DNA of 64,000 bases from Psychrobacter pacificensis (GTDB taxonomy: Bacteria; Pseudomonadota; Gammaproteobacteria; Pseudomonadales; Moraxellaceae). The first letter of the stretch is position 1; each line of letters begins with the position of its first letter. The notes beneath the pieces were generated by a model. It was not told the origin of the DNA, ran no database searches, and was given only the letters and a program-made list of their open reading frames with translations. The position numbers and the translations under genes are program-made. The stretch is from contig NZ_FNAL01000010.1 in the NCBI RefSeq assembly GCF_900101915.1, forward strand, positions 50,005-114,004, given 5' to 3'. This document shows positions 40,191-49,623 of the stretch, in pieces.

Positions 40191-41879
40191 ATGTCATTAG
40201 TCTCTTCTTTAAAACACAGTATTTTTGTTCGTATCTATGCTGGACTACTCATAGTCTGTTTGTGCGTAGCATTGTTTGCGCAGTTATTGATGGGTACTAT
40301 CAATATGGAGCGTGTACAGTCCTACCGTGAAAACATGGCAATGGGGGCTTTTCATTTGGTGAGCGAAGGTATTTCTCACCAAAACACTGCAGAAGAGCGT
40401 GAATACTGGTTGTCTGATGCAAGTAGTTTGTTCGGGGCAAATTTTAAAATCATACCTATTGATGACATAGATTTTACCGCAAGCGAGCTGAGACGTTTTG
40501 AAAATGACAATACCGTTGTGCGTTATGTCGAACAGCCTGTGTATGCAGATGTTTATTATCGCTTGCCGGATAATGAGAATGTCCTAACAGCACGGATATC
40601 GGAGGTTACGGAGCAACAAGTCAGAGCAATTGCGGTCTTTTTATTGGACGATTTGTCTTATGAAGTCACCTTGTCTGATAAACGTGCACGCTTGGCCGAA
40701 CTTGAGGAGAAATTTTCTTTTCCTCTGGCATTTGTGCCTGTTAACACGCTCGATTTAGATTCAGATCAAATGTCACGCCTACGCCGCGATGAAGTGGTCA
40801 TCTCATTACAAGACCCTAATAGTAGTACCAGTAGCTCGGCCATCAAGATAGTGGTTCCGTCTGAAATCAATGATATGGCAGTCTTGATAGGCCCTGTACC
40901 CTTATTTAACTGGTTTCCACTTAATTTGATTATTAGTATGATCCTGATTAGTATGTTTTTAATCAGTTTGGGTGTTTATGCGCTCATTTTCCCACTTGAG
41001 CGCAAGCTACAGCTGATTCAAGTTGGTGTTAATGAGGTGAGTAAAGGCAACCTTGATATTCAAGTACAAGTCATTGGTCAAGATGAGATCGCACGTCTAT
41101 CAGCCACCTTTAACGCAATGACGTCACATATAAAGCGTTTGATTGAGTCGCAACGAGAGCTCACGCGAGCCGTATCACATGAGCTTCGTACGCCAGTTGC
41201 TCGTATTCGATTTGCGGTAGATATGCTGGCTGATACTGATGACGAAGATTCACGCTTTATGCAGCGTGACTATATCGATGAAGATATCGAATCACTGAAT
41301 GGCTTGATTGATGAGATTTTAACTTATGCCAAGCTCGAAGAGGGCTCGCCAAAATTAGATTTAGAACCAGTAAATCTCAGAGAGCTGCTACAGCAGATTG
41401 AGCGTGAGACCAATGCACTAGGTAAGCCGATTAAAATAGTGACCAACTTGCCAAATGCGAAAGTAACCGCGATTGCTGATCGACGCTATCTGCACCGTGT
41501 GATTCAGAATCTTGCAGGTAATGCTTTACGTTATGCTGAAACTACTATTATCGTGAGTGCTGGTGTTAAGAAGGGCAATGCTTTCGTTAGCGTCGAAGAC
41601 GACGGTCATGGTATTCCTGAGGCTGATCGTGAAAAAGTATTTATACCGTTTTCGCGCTTGGATGATAGCCGTACACGAGCATCAGGCGGCTACGGCCTAG
41701 GTCTGTCTATTGTATCGCGCATTGCCTTTTGGTTTAATGGTAGTATGAAAGTAGATGAGAGCCGAGAACTTGGCGGCGCAAGATTCGTAATGACATGGCC
41801 TATCAAACCATTGACACAAGTTTTGGCTGCTGATGAATTGACGCAAGAAAAAAGCGAACGCGATTTTGATACTAAATAA
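40191..41879 (+). CDS. bfmS: Sensor histidine kinase, BfmS/RstB-like
   Basis: Membrane histidine kinase that partners the preceding regulator. 562 residues from ATG 40191. Domains: TM1 (about 11-36), a periplasmic sensor of about 200 residues, TM2 (about 242-268), HAMP linker, dimerisation domain with phospho-His330 in RAVSHELRTPVARIRFAVDM, and the ATPase domain with N-box QNLAGNALRYAE, G1 DDGHGIPEAD, F-box FIPFSRLDD and G2 GGYGLGLSIV. The periplasmic part is rich in Asp/Glu, as in BfmS. No strong ribosome-binding site; TTG 40176 is an alternative start five codons upstream. Confidence 0.87.
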   Translation: MSLVSSLKHSIFVRIYAGLLIVCLCVALFAQLLMGTINMERVQSYRENMAMGAFHLVSEGISHQNTAEEREYWLSDASSLFGANFKIIPIDDIDFTASELRRFENDNTVVRYVEQPVYADVYYRLPDNENVLTARISEVTEQQVRAIAVFLLDDLSYEVTLSDKRARLAELEEKFSFPLAFVPVNTLDLDSDQMSRLRRDEVVISLQDPNSSTSSSAIKIVVPSEINDMAVLIGPVPLFNWFPLNLIISMILISMFLISLGVYALIFPLERKLQLIQVGVNEVSKGNLDIQVQVIGQDEIARLSATFNAMTSHIKRLIESQRELTRAVSHELRTPVARIRFAVDMLADTDDEDSRFMQRDYIDEDIESLNGLIDEILTYAKLEEGSPKLDLEPVNLRELLQQIERETNALGKPIKIVTNLPNAKVTAIADRRYLHRVIQNLAGNALRYAETTIIVSAGVKKGNAFVSVEDDGHGIPEADREKVFIPFSRLDDSRTRASGGYGLGLSIVSRIAFWFNGSMKVDESRELGGARFVMTWPIKPLTQVLAADELTQEKSERDFDTK

Positions 41880-42010
41880 CAATGCTGAACAATGATGACA
41901 AGTAAAAAGTTGTCATCATTAAACGAACCTGATTACCAATATTTTGATAATCAGGTGTCATGCTTGCAGCAGCTTATTCTAGGATAGTTTGACAATACAG
42001 GAGGCAAAGG

Positions 42011-42190
42011 ATGCCATATTTATTTGGTGGCTTGGTGCTATTGAATGCGATTACGCTGGGTTACTACTTGTTTCTAAAGCAGCCATCAACAACCCAAACG
42101 CTAAAGACAGCCAAATAAGAAATTACTCAGCCATTAGCATTTACTAATAGTGCTGAATATATTCCGCCTATCATTGGTAGCAAAGATTAA
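42011..42190 (+). pseudogene. Small membrane-protein gene interrupted by a stop codon
   Basis: ATG 42011 has an excellent ribosome-binding site (AGGAGG, 6 bases away). It encodes a 35-residue peptide: a hydrophobic helix MPYLFGGLVLLNAITLGYYL, then FLKQPSTTQTLKTAK, ending at TAA 42116-42118. Reading past this stop in the same frame gives EITQPLAFTNSAEYIPPIIG followed by SKD and a second stop at 42188, just before the convergent EnvZ-like gene. The continuation looks like protein, so a single substitution such as CAA to TAA may have truncated a 59-residue gene. Alternatively the 35-residue peptide is functional as it is. No family is claimed. Confidence 0.5.
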
Positions 42191-42223
42191 TTTATCCACG
42201 CAGGGTTTGTCTGAGCTATAGTG

Positions 42224-43708
42224 TTAAGAGTTGTCTGCATTCGATGTAATACTATCGACTGTAGATGTGTCATCGACTGCATCAGCAGCCAAAGTATTGT
42301 CTCCAGCAACTTTAGAGAGTAGAGGTATACGCACACATACTTGCAACCCACCATCGGGATGATTGATGGCCTCAACTGTGCCATGATGTAATCGTGCAAT
42401 GCGGTCTACAATGGCTAGTCCTAGACCGCTACCTTGGGTAGTACGTGCGGTCTCCCCACGCTCAAATGGCTGCATGATACGCTCCAATTGATCCTCTGCC
42501 ACACCGTCACCGCAGTCACGCACACAAATCATCAGTTGCTCTTGTGCTTCTTTATTGACAACGTTCTCACTGACGACATCGCTATCTTCTTCTTCAACCG
42601 TTTCTATAAATGTTGGTATCACCGTGGCTGATAGATAAATCGGCGGTTTGCCATAACGATTGGCGTTATTGATCAGGTTGATGATGAGACGCTTGATGGA
42701 TAAGGGGCGTACAGGAATGACCTTGTGACACTCTGATTGATAAACGAACTTCATGGGTGCGAACTGCACCATGATCTCATTAAATATCGTGTCCAAATTG
42801 GTCAAGCTAACTGGCTCATCGGAGCCGTCTTTCATAAATGAGATGAACTGCTCTAAAATCGCATCCATATCCTCAATGTCGTAAATTAGCCCTTCACGAA
42901 AAAAATCATCTGGTAGCATCTCAGCAGTCAAACGCATACGAGTCAATGGCGTACGCAAGTCATGTGAGATACCAGCGAGCATGATGGTTCGCTCTTTTTG
43001 GGCTTGATTTAATGTTGTAAATAGACGGTTGAAAGCCATGTTTACTTGACGTATCTCGGTAGGGCCTTTTTGCGTTGGCAGTGTGGTCGCATGACCCAGA
43101 CGAATATAGTTAGTCGCTGCACGTTGTAGATAACGTAAAGGGCGGTTCAATTGCCTAGCTAACAAAATAATCGTTAGCAGCGATAAGATAGGCAAACCAA
43201 TCAAAAACAATATGAGCAATGTTGGGCTGTACTGCGAGTAATAAACCACTGGCTCACGAATCCAGAAACTGTCATCGCGGCTGTCTTGTACCCAAAGCTG
43301 CGGTGTTGGTTTGAACTTGAAATAAACTTCGACAGGTCGACCCAGCTGTGCACCAATCTCATACTGCAGCACATCAGTAAAGAAGCTCACAAATGCTTTG
43401 TCAGCCACCTCTGGAAAGTCACTGGGGTTGTTCACCACCACGACATGAGAATGTTGATACACCCATTGGCGGATATCAGGACGATATTGCCAGTCTTCGT
43501 TTACGCTATTGATTAATCGCAGCTCACTTGTCAAATAACGCGCATGGTTTTTGAGTTCTGGCAGATAAAGACTGCGCCAAAAGAATAAAATCGACAAACT
43601 CACACTTATGAGAACAATAAAAGCGACCATCAAGGTTGTCAGCCAAGTATTGGAATAAGAACGTGGCAGCCAACCTTTGCGACGGGGCTTTGAGTTTGGA
43701 GTAATCAT
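42224..43708 (-). CDS. envZ: EnvZ-like osmosensor histidine kinase
   Basis: Inner-membrane histidine kinase of the EnvZ type. 494 residues: TM1 (about 21-43), periplasmic domain of about 115 residues, TM2 (about 162-184), HAMP with RQLNRPLRYLQRAATNYIRL, phospho-His249 in MLAGISHDLRTPLTRMRLTA, N-box INNANRYGKPP, G1 DCGDGVAEDQ and G2 GSGLGLAIVDRIARLHHG. The AGISHDLRTPLTR string and PFERGETAR are typical of EnvZ. An insert of about 20 acidic residues (ETVEEEDSDVVSENVVNKEA) lies within the ATPase domain and the C-terminus carries a further acidic tail. No ompR gene adjoins it: upstream is rpsP, divergent. Confidence 0.87.
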   Translation of the reverse strand: MITPNSKPRRKGWLPRSYSNTWLTTLMVAFIVLISVSLSILFFWRSLYLPELKNHARYLTSELRLINSVNEDWQYRPDIRQWVYQHSHVVVVNNPSDFPEVADKAFVSFFTDVLQYEIGAQLGRPVEVYFKFKPTPQLWVQDSRDDSFWIREPVVYYSQYSPTLLILFLIGLPILSLLTIILLARQLNRPLRYLQRAATNYIRLGHATTLPTQKGPTEIRQVNMAFNRLFTTLNQAQKERTIMLAGISHDLRTPLTRMRLTAEMLPDDFFREGLIYDIEDMDAILEQFISFMKDGSDEPVSLTNLDTIFNEIMVQFAPMKFVYQSECHKVIPVRPLSIKRLIINLINNANRYGKPPIYLSATVIPTFIETVEEEDSDVVSENVVNKEAQEQLMICVRDCGDGVAEDQLERIMQPFERGETARTTQGSGLGLAIVDRIARLHHGTVEAINHPDGGLQVCVRIPLLSKVAGDNTLAADAVDDTSTVDSITSNADNS

Positions 43709-44077
43709 ATAAATCCAGCAGATTAAGAAAATGTCTGATTAAATTTGGTTTTGAGTTAAGCCGCAATTGTATTTTGGAGAAAGAGCAGGTTATTTCTAAA
43801 CATGGCGGCTGAGAGTAGGGTGTGCCAGTCTATTTCAACACACCATAGAATAGCATAATCGATGAATCTTACTGTGACGCTATTCATTTAAGCAGTTTGT
43901 TATGTGCCTCTCCAATATTTTAATAATACCAAATCTAAAGCGCGGTATATTTTAGTAACTGATTAAAATAGAGAGTCCTTAATAATTGTATAAAACGTAC
44001 GGTTATGCTCGATTATGTTTTACATAGACGGGTATTTAAGCTATTGTTAATAAATAATTAAATAAGCACAGTTTATG

Positions 44078-44106
44078 TTTTCAATAAATCAAGACTGTGA
44101 TATAAT
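44078..44106 (+). promoter_or_regulatory. Promoter of the rpsP operon
   Basis: TTTTCA, 17 bases, TATAAT, with TG one base before the -10 box (extended -10). The start of rpsP is 40 bases past the -10 box. It lies in the 43709-44145 spacer between the divergent EnvZ-like gene and rpsP; nothing else was recognised there. Confidence 0.7.
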
Positions 44107-44145
44107 TATGCCCTTTTTGGTATACCTGCGAAAGAGAGAATTCAC

Positions 44146-44415
44146 ATGGTTGTTATTCGTTTAGCACGGGGCGGTGCCAAGAAACGCCCATTTTATCAAG
44201 TAGTTGTTGCTGATCAACGCCGCGCGCGTGACGGTCGCTACATTGAAAACATCGGCTTTTTTAACCCACTCGCTAAAGAGTCTGAAGAAGCAGTACGCCT
44301 AAACATGGAAGCGTACAATGCGTGGATCGCAAAAGGTGCACAACCTTCAGATCGCGTTGCTTCATTAGCAAAAGCTTACAACAAGTCTGCAGCACAAACT
44401 GAAGCAACTGCTTAA
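44146..44415 (+). CDS. rpsP: 30S ribosomal protein S16
   Basis: 89 residues. Opens [20 protein letters not shown], followed by [20 protein letters not shown], the full S16 signature. The short C-terminal tail is Ala/Thr rich. First gene of the classic rpsP-rimM-trmD-rplS operon. Confidence 0.98.
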   Translation: MVVIRLARGGAKKRPFYQVVVADQRRARDGRYIENIGFFNPLAKESEEAVRLNMEAYNAWIAKGAQPSDRVASLAKAYNKSAAQTEATA

Positions 44416-44580
44416 GTTTCCGTTGTTATTGAGTCGCTCGTAGTCTTATTACAAGCTGATTCAGTAGACTTTAGAACACATAGCGTAACTGGTCTGACCA
44501 GGGTGCGCCATTAACTGTTTATCGCTTTTGACACAATTGTTTTTGCAATTGTTGTTGTAATCATTGTTAGGTTAGCTGCT

Positions 44581-45114
44581 ATGTCATCCACTCCAAACGC
44601 TAGTGATCTCATGAAAATTGGTCAACTCAAGAAGCCCTATGGCATCAAAGGTTGGCTTTGGGTATTTAGCGATACGGATGATCGTACAGCAATATTCGAC
44701 ATGAAGCCGTGGTGGATGAAAACTGCTACTGGCATGAAACCTTTGACTGTGAAAGCTTGGCGTGAGCAAGGCACAGGACTTGTGGCTCAATTTGAGCAGA
44801 TTCCTGATCGCAATGTTGCTGAGACCATGAACGGTGTGACCGTTTGGGTCGAACAAAATGTCTTGCCGGAAACAGCTGAAGACGAATATTATTGGTCGGA
44901 TTTGGTCGGTATGCGCGTGATGAACGAGCAGAACGAGTATTTAGGCAATATCACTGAAATGTTTGAAACTGGTGCCCATGACATCATGCGCGTGGCAGCC
45001 AATTCAGACAGTTTGGATAATGAAGAGCGCCTAATTCCATGGCATAAGCAAACGGTGATAGAAGTCGATACGACTGAAAAAACCGTACTTGTGGCATGGC
45101 CAAGTGATTATTAA
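44581..45114 (+). CDS. rimM: Ribosome maturation factor RimM
   Basis: Assists 30S head assembly through S19 and 16S rRNA binding. 177 residues. Seen: MKIGQLKKPYGIKGWLWVFS in the N-terminal domain, and the PRC-barrel half with YYWSDLVGMRVMNEQNEYLG, FETGAHDIMRVA and ERLIPWHKQTVIEVD. ATG 44581 gives a complete N-terminus; in-frame ATG at MKIGQL would be shorter by 10. Second gene of the rpsP operon, 165 bases after rpsP. Confidence 0.95.
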   Translation: MSSTPNASDLMKIGQLKKPYGIKGWLWVFSDTDDRTAIFDMKPWWMKTATGMKPLTVKAWREQGTGLVAQFEQIPDRNVAETMNGVTVWVEQNVLPETAEDEYYWSDLVGMRVMNEQNEYLGNITEMFETGAHDIMRVAANSDSLDNEERLIPWHKQTVIEVDTTEKTVLVAWPSDY

Positions 45115-45219
45115 TATTGCCTCTGGTGATATCGCTTCTGGCTTTTTAGTCAGAATTTATTATCAGAATTTATTAATAGTCACACCGATTGTTTTAGCCT
45201 CAATGTAAGTAGACATCAG

Positions 45220-45984
45220 ATGTATTTTGCCGTCATTAGTATTTTTCCTGAGATGTTTGCCACGATTCGTGAGTTTGGAATCACGGGACGGGCAGTGACT
45301 CAGGAGCAAGTTACGATTGAATGCATTAATCCACGTGATTATACCACTGATAACTATCGCCGTATTGATGAGCGCCCTTATGGTGGCGGTCCTGGGATGG
45401 TGATGATGGCTGAGCCATTGTCAAAAGCCATTGAGGATGCACGCTTGCGTGCCAAGGAATACGGTTGCCGTGTCGATAGTGAGCATTGTCCGGTGATTTA
45501 TATGTCACCGCAAGGGCAAACGCTTAGTGAGAGTAGTGTCGTCGGTATGACTTATTATGATGGCATGATTTTATTATGCGGTCGTTATGAAGGCATCGAC
45601 GAGCGCCTACTGTCACAATATGTCGATATGGAAGTATCATTAGGCGATTATGTGTTGACTGGTGGTGAGCTACCAGCAATGGTGCTGATGGATAGTGTGA
45701 TACGTCGTTTGCCCGATATCATGGGGGATGACAAGTCAGCAGAGCAGGACTCGTTTGTCGATGGCTTGCTTGATTGTCCACACTATACCAAGCCGCATGA
45801 GTTTGCGGGTATGGCGGTTCCTGAAGTGTTACTGTCAGGACACCATGCCAATATCGCTAAGTGGCGTTTTGCTCAGCAAGTCAGTCGTACGCAAACGCGT
45901 CGTCCGGATTTGTGGCAAGCGTTTACTCCGACGGTAGAGCAAGCGAAATGGCTTGAAGCACTAGCAAAAGCAGATAAAAAGTAG
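45220..45984 (+). CDS. trmD: tRNA (guanine37-N1)-methyltransferase TrmD
   Basis: Knotted SPOUT methyltransferase that makes m1G37 and prevents frameshifting. 254 residues. Seen: [38 protein letters not shown], the SAM-knot [20 protein letters not shown], and the C-terminal [20 protein letters not shown] followed by WR. Third gene of the rpsP operon. Confidence 0.97.
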   Translation: MYFAVISIFPEMFATIREFGITGRAVTQEQVTIECINPRDYTTDNYRRIDERPYGGGPGMVMMAEPLSKAIEDARLRAKEYGCRVDSEHCPVIYMSPQGQTLSESSVVGMTYYDGMILLCGRYEGIDERLLSQYVDMEVSLGDYVLTGGELPAMVLMDSVIRRLPDIMGDDKSAEQDSFVDGLLDCPHYTKPHEFAGMAVPEVLLSGHHANIAKWRFAQQVSRTQTRRPDLWQAFTPTVEQAKWLEALAKADKK

Positions 45985-46189
45985 GTTGTTGATACCTGAC
46001 TTTATCGTCATTAAGCTTGATAAACAGTTAACAAATAGAATTTTGAGCAATAATAAAACGAGTCATCGCATAGTGGCCGTTGGTTATAACCCATTTACGT
46101 TGTGTCTTATTATAAAGAGATACAATTAATTATTACAAACAGGTGATATGCGTAAAGCCTCTATTATCTAATGTGAGGAGATAACTCTC

Positions 46190-46609
46190 ATGAGCAACAA
46201 GCATCCATTGGTTCAGGTCATCGAAAACGCTCAATTGCGTGAACACCCAAACTTTGCACCCGGCGATACCGTTGTGGTACAAGTAAAAGTACGTGAAGGT
46301 GAGCGTGAGCGTTTACAGGCTTTTGAAGGCGTTGTAATTGCTAAGCGTAATCGCGGTCTAAACTCAGCGTTTACCGTACGTAAAATCTCAAGCGGCGTTG
46401 GTGTTGAGCGTGCATTCCAGCTGCACTCACCACTGATCGATAGCATTGAAGTGAAACGCCGCGGTGCTGTTCGCCGTGCGAAACTGTACTACTTACGTGA
46501 GCGTTCTGGTAAATCAGCACGTATCCGCGAAAAACTTGCGCCACGTCCAGCTCAGAAAAAGACTGACGCTGGTGTACCTGATGCCGTTGATACTGCACCT
46601 GGTATCTAA
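46190..46609 (+). CDS. rplS: 50S ribosomal protein L19
   Basis: 139 residues. Seen: [60 protein letters not shown] and [19 protein letters not shown], the whole L19 core. The C-terminal tail ([20 protein letters not shown]) makes it about 20 residues longer than E. coli L19. AGGAG lies before ATG. Last gene of the operon. Confidence 0.97.
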   Translation: MSNKHPLVQVIENAQLREHPNFAPGDTVVVQVKVREGERERLQAFEGVVIAKRNRGLNSAFTVRKISSGVGVERAFQLHSPLIDSIEVKRRGAVRRAKLYYLRERSGKSARIREKLAPRPAQKKTDAGVPDAVDTAPGI

Positions 46610-46731
46610 GTACAAGTTTGCCGTTTTGAGTTGATCGTATTATTTTAGGATTGACTCAAATAAGGTAATAGTAGATACAAGCCCTTATTCATAGGTTTAT
46701 TTATAAATAAGCGGGCCATACCAAAAAAGAC

Positions 46732-46769
46732 AAAACCCCAATCTATGCGAATGCTAGATTGGGGTTTTT
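46732..46769 (+). terminator. Terminator after rplS (bidirectional)
   Basis: AAAACCCCAATCTA and TAGATTGGGGTTTT form a perfect 14-bp stem around a 9-base loop, with T-runs on both strands; it also serves the convergent DUF4442 gene. Confidence 0.9.
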
Positions 46770-46882
46770 GTATGTGCGCGCTTATCAATTTAAATTTGCT
46801 GGGTGTTAACTGGATATTCACAGCTGATAGATACTATGCCTTGTCATTAGTCAAAAAGCCTTACCAGTAAAGTAGCCAAAAA

Positions 46883-47443
46883 CTATTCAGTATGGGGTGT
46901 TTCAATTCGGCTGGCTTGCTCTTTAGATTTGCTGTATTTGCGTAGTCTGATATACAAGGTTTTGGTGACGGTAGCAATGAGCTTTTGCTGGTCGTCGACG
47001 ATATCGACTTGGTATTCCCGAAATACAGCTTCACCGTCTTTTGCCAACTCTTGAATGGTAATCACCTCAGTGCTAGGTATTTTCATTCGTGCGGTGACTT
47101 TACTATTACCGGGCGCGATAAAATCAATATGTGAGCTTTTGTCCCAGACCACATAGTTGCTACCCAGTTGATGCATCAGCATGAGCATATAGAAGGGATC
47201 TACCATGGAGTATAAACTACCACCGAATTGAGTACCGACGATATTTTTGTTGAGAGTGGTCAGTTCCATGCTGACCACGCACAATCCCTGATCGAGGCTG
47301 ATGTGGTCGATTTTGATGCCTGCACCGATATAGGGCGCGTAAGTATTGAGTCGCAGCTTTAAAAGATGCGGGGTCAGTAGCGGCATGATACTTTGCTTGG
47401 CTCGACGCTTCAAAGTCTCAAAATTGCTGGGTAGCACACTCAT
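46883..47443 (-). CDS. DUF4442 hotdog-fold protein (thioesterase-like)
   Basis: 186 residues. The core reads APYIGAGIKIDHISLDQGLC, TTLNKNIVGTQFGGSLYSMV and DPFYMLMLMHQLGSNYVVWD, then HIDFIAPGNSKVTARMKIPS; this is the hotdog-fold DUF4442 pattern (NKNxxGTxFGGSLxxxxDP), a group related to acyl-CoA thioesterases. No experimentally established substrate is known to me. Soluble, no signal peptide. Standalone gene convergent with rplS; divergent from the DUF3360 gene across about 500 bases. Confidence 0.8.
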   Translation of the reverse strand: MSVLPSNFETLKRRAKQSIMPLLTPHLLKLRLNTYAPYIGAGIKIDHISLDQGLCVVSMELTTLNKNIVGTQFGGSLYSMVDPFYMLMLMHQLGSNYVVWDKSSHIDFIAPGNSKVTARMKIPSTEVITIQELAKDGEAVFREYQVDIVDDQQKLIATVTKTLYIRLRKYSKSKEQASRIETPHTE

Positions 47444-47841
47444 AAATCTATCCTGTTGCTTTTATTGATTTTTCAGTGATATTGGTAGCGCTGTTTCTTA
47501 GTGCTTGCTATTAGACGATAAACGACAAAGACATTTATCATAGTTAAAAATGACTGCGCTCGCTAGTTTCAAAGCGTAACTAAGCATAGTCTTTATAGTT
47601 ATCGCAAAGCAATATTTAATATAACTATCTTTAGTATTTAGATATATGATAAAAAATGTTCAGATGTCAGTTATTCTTAAGAAAATTGGCCTTTAATTTA
47701 ATTTTATGTCCAAATTAGCGCTGTTTATTCCCAATAGTTTCCTATTAAGTTTATTATTGTACCCAATGAAAACTTTCATTTATTTTTATAACGATATATG
47801 TAGTCTTTTTAATTCACCTTAAATTCGCATTTCCTTATGCC

Positions 47842-47870
47842 TTAACATACAATGGTTTTCCGCTTATCAT
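47842..47870 (+). promoter_or_regulatory. Sigma-70 promoter of the DUF3360 gene
   Basis: TTAACA, exactly 17 bases, TATCAT. This is close to the -35/-10 consensus, about 75 bases before the start codon. A palindrome overlaps the end of the -10 box. Confidence 0.6.
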
Positions 47871-47884
47871 GACCGATTGGTCAT
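47869..47884 (+). promoter_or_regulatory. Palindromic operator over the DUF3360 promoter (TetR/RutR-like)
   Basis: ATGACC-GATT-GGTCAT, a perfect 6-4-6 palindrome covering the last bases of the -10 box and the expected transcription start, the classic position for a repressor. The half-sites equal the TGACC/GGTCA of the RutR consensus as I recall it (TTGACCANNTGGTCAA), with different bases at the inner flank. A second palindrome, AATGAAA-AC-TTTCATT, lies upstream at 47765-47780. The rest of the 47444-47944 spacer is empty. Confidence 0.5.
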
Positions 47885-47944
47885 TTAGCTAACGCCAAAC
47901 CAAAAAAGTATTCAATCAAAACCTAATCAACACAAGGAAATGTG

Positions 47945-49471
47945 ATGAGTAATATTCAGGCCTCATCTTCAGGGTCTAATACGCCGCGACCAAACCCAGC
48001 CAATCAAGACAGCGAATTGCAAGGCAGTTATATAGATTTGCATAAGCCAAGCTCAAGCTTCGACAGTCGAGATGCCTATCTCAACCACGAATTACAAATC
48101 ATGCAGCCAAAACGTTGGCGTCCCAATTTACCATTTCGTGATTATCGTTTTGAGTATGAAGATACTATCCCAGCGATGGCAGCGACCATCGGTAAAGTGG
48201 TCATGGTGGGCGCTATTGCAGCAACCTTTGCAGGACCACTCGGCTTAGGTGATGCGTTTGTTTTAGAAAACGTTCGTTATGAGCTGTTGATTGTCTCGTT
48301 CTTTATTATCTTATTTTCTGGATTTCTGCTACCGACAGCCAACCTCGCTGGTACTCATGGGCCACTTATTCCATTGATTCCCATTGTCGTTGCTGCAGGT
48401 GGGCATCCAATGGCTTTTGGCCTACTCATTGGGGCTTTTGGCCTGCTGCTTGCTATTAGTAAAGGAGGAAGCTTACTGGCCAATTTAACCAGTAAAGGCG
48501 TATGCGGTGGTCTCTTAATTTACTTAGGGTTTATCGGTACGACGTCACAGGTTAAGAACCTTTTTGCTTGGGCAGAAGGGATTGGTATGTCGCACATTGC
48601 TTTCTTTATTATTCTAGCGACTATCCTGCTATATGCATTGCTTGAGCATTGGCAAAAGCGCTGGCTTGCGGTTCCGCTCAGTTGCGTGTTAGGTGGCGGA
48701 CTTGCTTTTACACTAGGCGCACCTTTTGCGTTCAAAACGGCACCAGGTCTACCGCATATGAACCCAATGTATTGGTGGGGTGAGAATACAGGTTGGATGT
48801 TAGGGCTACCGACGATTGAAAGCTTCATTGTGGTATTGCCGTTTGCTATCTTGGCAGTTGCTATGTGGTCACCAGATTTCTTGGGTCATCAGGTATTCCA
48901 AAAAATCAGCTACCCTAAGCGTACTGAAAAAGTGCTCATGAACATCGATGACACGATGACCAGCGCTTCATTTCGTCAGGTAGTGGGCTCTGTGCTAGGC
49001 GGTGCCAACTTTGCGTCATCTTGGGGAACGTATATTGTCCCTGCGGCGATTGCTAGGCGTCCGATTCCTGCTGGTGCTTTATTGACGGCCTTGTTCTGTA
49101 TTATCGCAGGTGTTTGGGGCTATCCAATGGATTTGGCCATCTGGCAACCCGTGATGTGCGTGGCATTGATCGTTGGGGTTTTCATCCCACTCTTAGAGGC
49201 TGGCATGGAGATGACGCGCGAAGGTAAAACCACGCAGTCTGCTGCTATTGTGGTGTTTGCTTCTGCCTTAGTGAACCCAGCCTTTGGTTGGTCGCTCACG
49301 CTATTGCTTGATAATTTGGGCTTGATTGGCTCAAAAGAGCGCAGTGCTAATTTGACTAAAATGAGCCGATGGATCATACCAGGTATTATGTTCGTGGTAC
49401 TGACTGGCGTGATGGCTATCGTCGGTATGTTGCCAGGTATTCCAGCATTAATGGCAAACTTCCGTCATTAG
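47945..49471 (+). CDS. DUF3360 family multi-pass membrane protein
   Basis: 508 residues with about 11-13 transmembrane helices after a polar, Ser/Asn-rich N-terminus of about 70 residues. Seen: RPNLPFRDYRFEYEDTIPAM, PTANLAGTHGPLIPLIPIVV, AISKGGSLLANLTSKGVCGG, MWSPDFLGHQVFQKISYPK, GGANFASSWGTYIVPAAIAR. These blocks are typical of DUF3360 proteins, which by their alternating glycine-rich helices look like secondary transporters; I recall no proven substrate. Start ATG 47945 rather than the adjacent GTG 47942, with AAGGA upstream. Monocistronic, with its own promoter, a palindromic operator and a terminator. Confidence 0.82.
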   Translation: MSNIQASSSGSNTPRPNPANQDSELQGSYIDLHKPSSSFDSRDAYLNHELQIMQPKRWRPNLPFRDYRFEYEDTIPAMAATIGKVVMVGAIAATFAGPLGLGDAFVLENVRYELLIVSFFIILFSGFLLPTANLAGTHGPLIPLIPIVVAAGGHPMAFGLLIGAFGLLLAISKGGSLLANLTSKGVCGGLLIYLGFIGTTSQVKNLFAWAEGIGMSHIAFFIILATILLYALLEHWQKRWLAVPLSCVLGGGLAFTLGAPFAFKTAPGLPHMNPMYWWGENTGWMLGLPTIESFIVVLPFAILAVAMWSPDFLGHQVFQKISYPKRTEKVLMNIDDTMTSASFRQVVGSVLGGANFASSWGTYIVPAAIARRPIPAGALLTALFCIIAGVWGYPMDLAIWQPVMCVALIVGVFIPLLEAGMEMTREGKTTQSAAIVVFASALVNPAFGWSLTLLLDNLGLIGSKERSANLTKMSRWIIPGIMFVVLTGVMAIVGMLPGIPALMANFRH

Positions 49472-49504
49472 ACCATTGATGATTAGCATATAACCGAACA
49501 AACG

Positions 49505-49529
49505 AAGTCAGCATAAAGCTGGCTTTTTT
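49505..49529 (+). terminator. Terminator after the DUF3360 gene
   Basis: AAGTCAGC-ataaa-GCTGGCTT with one G-U pair, then TTTT; an 8-bp stem with a 5-base loop. Confidence 0.8.
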
Positions 49530-49623
49530 GTGCGTGCTATCGAGGCAATAATCAGCTTGCAAAACCACGATTCCTGCCCCATAACTAGCAGTATTACTAA
49601 GATTTTTAAGAGCAATACATTCT

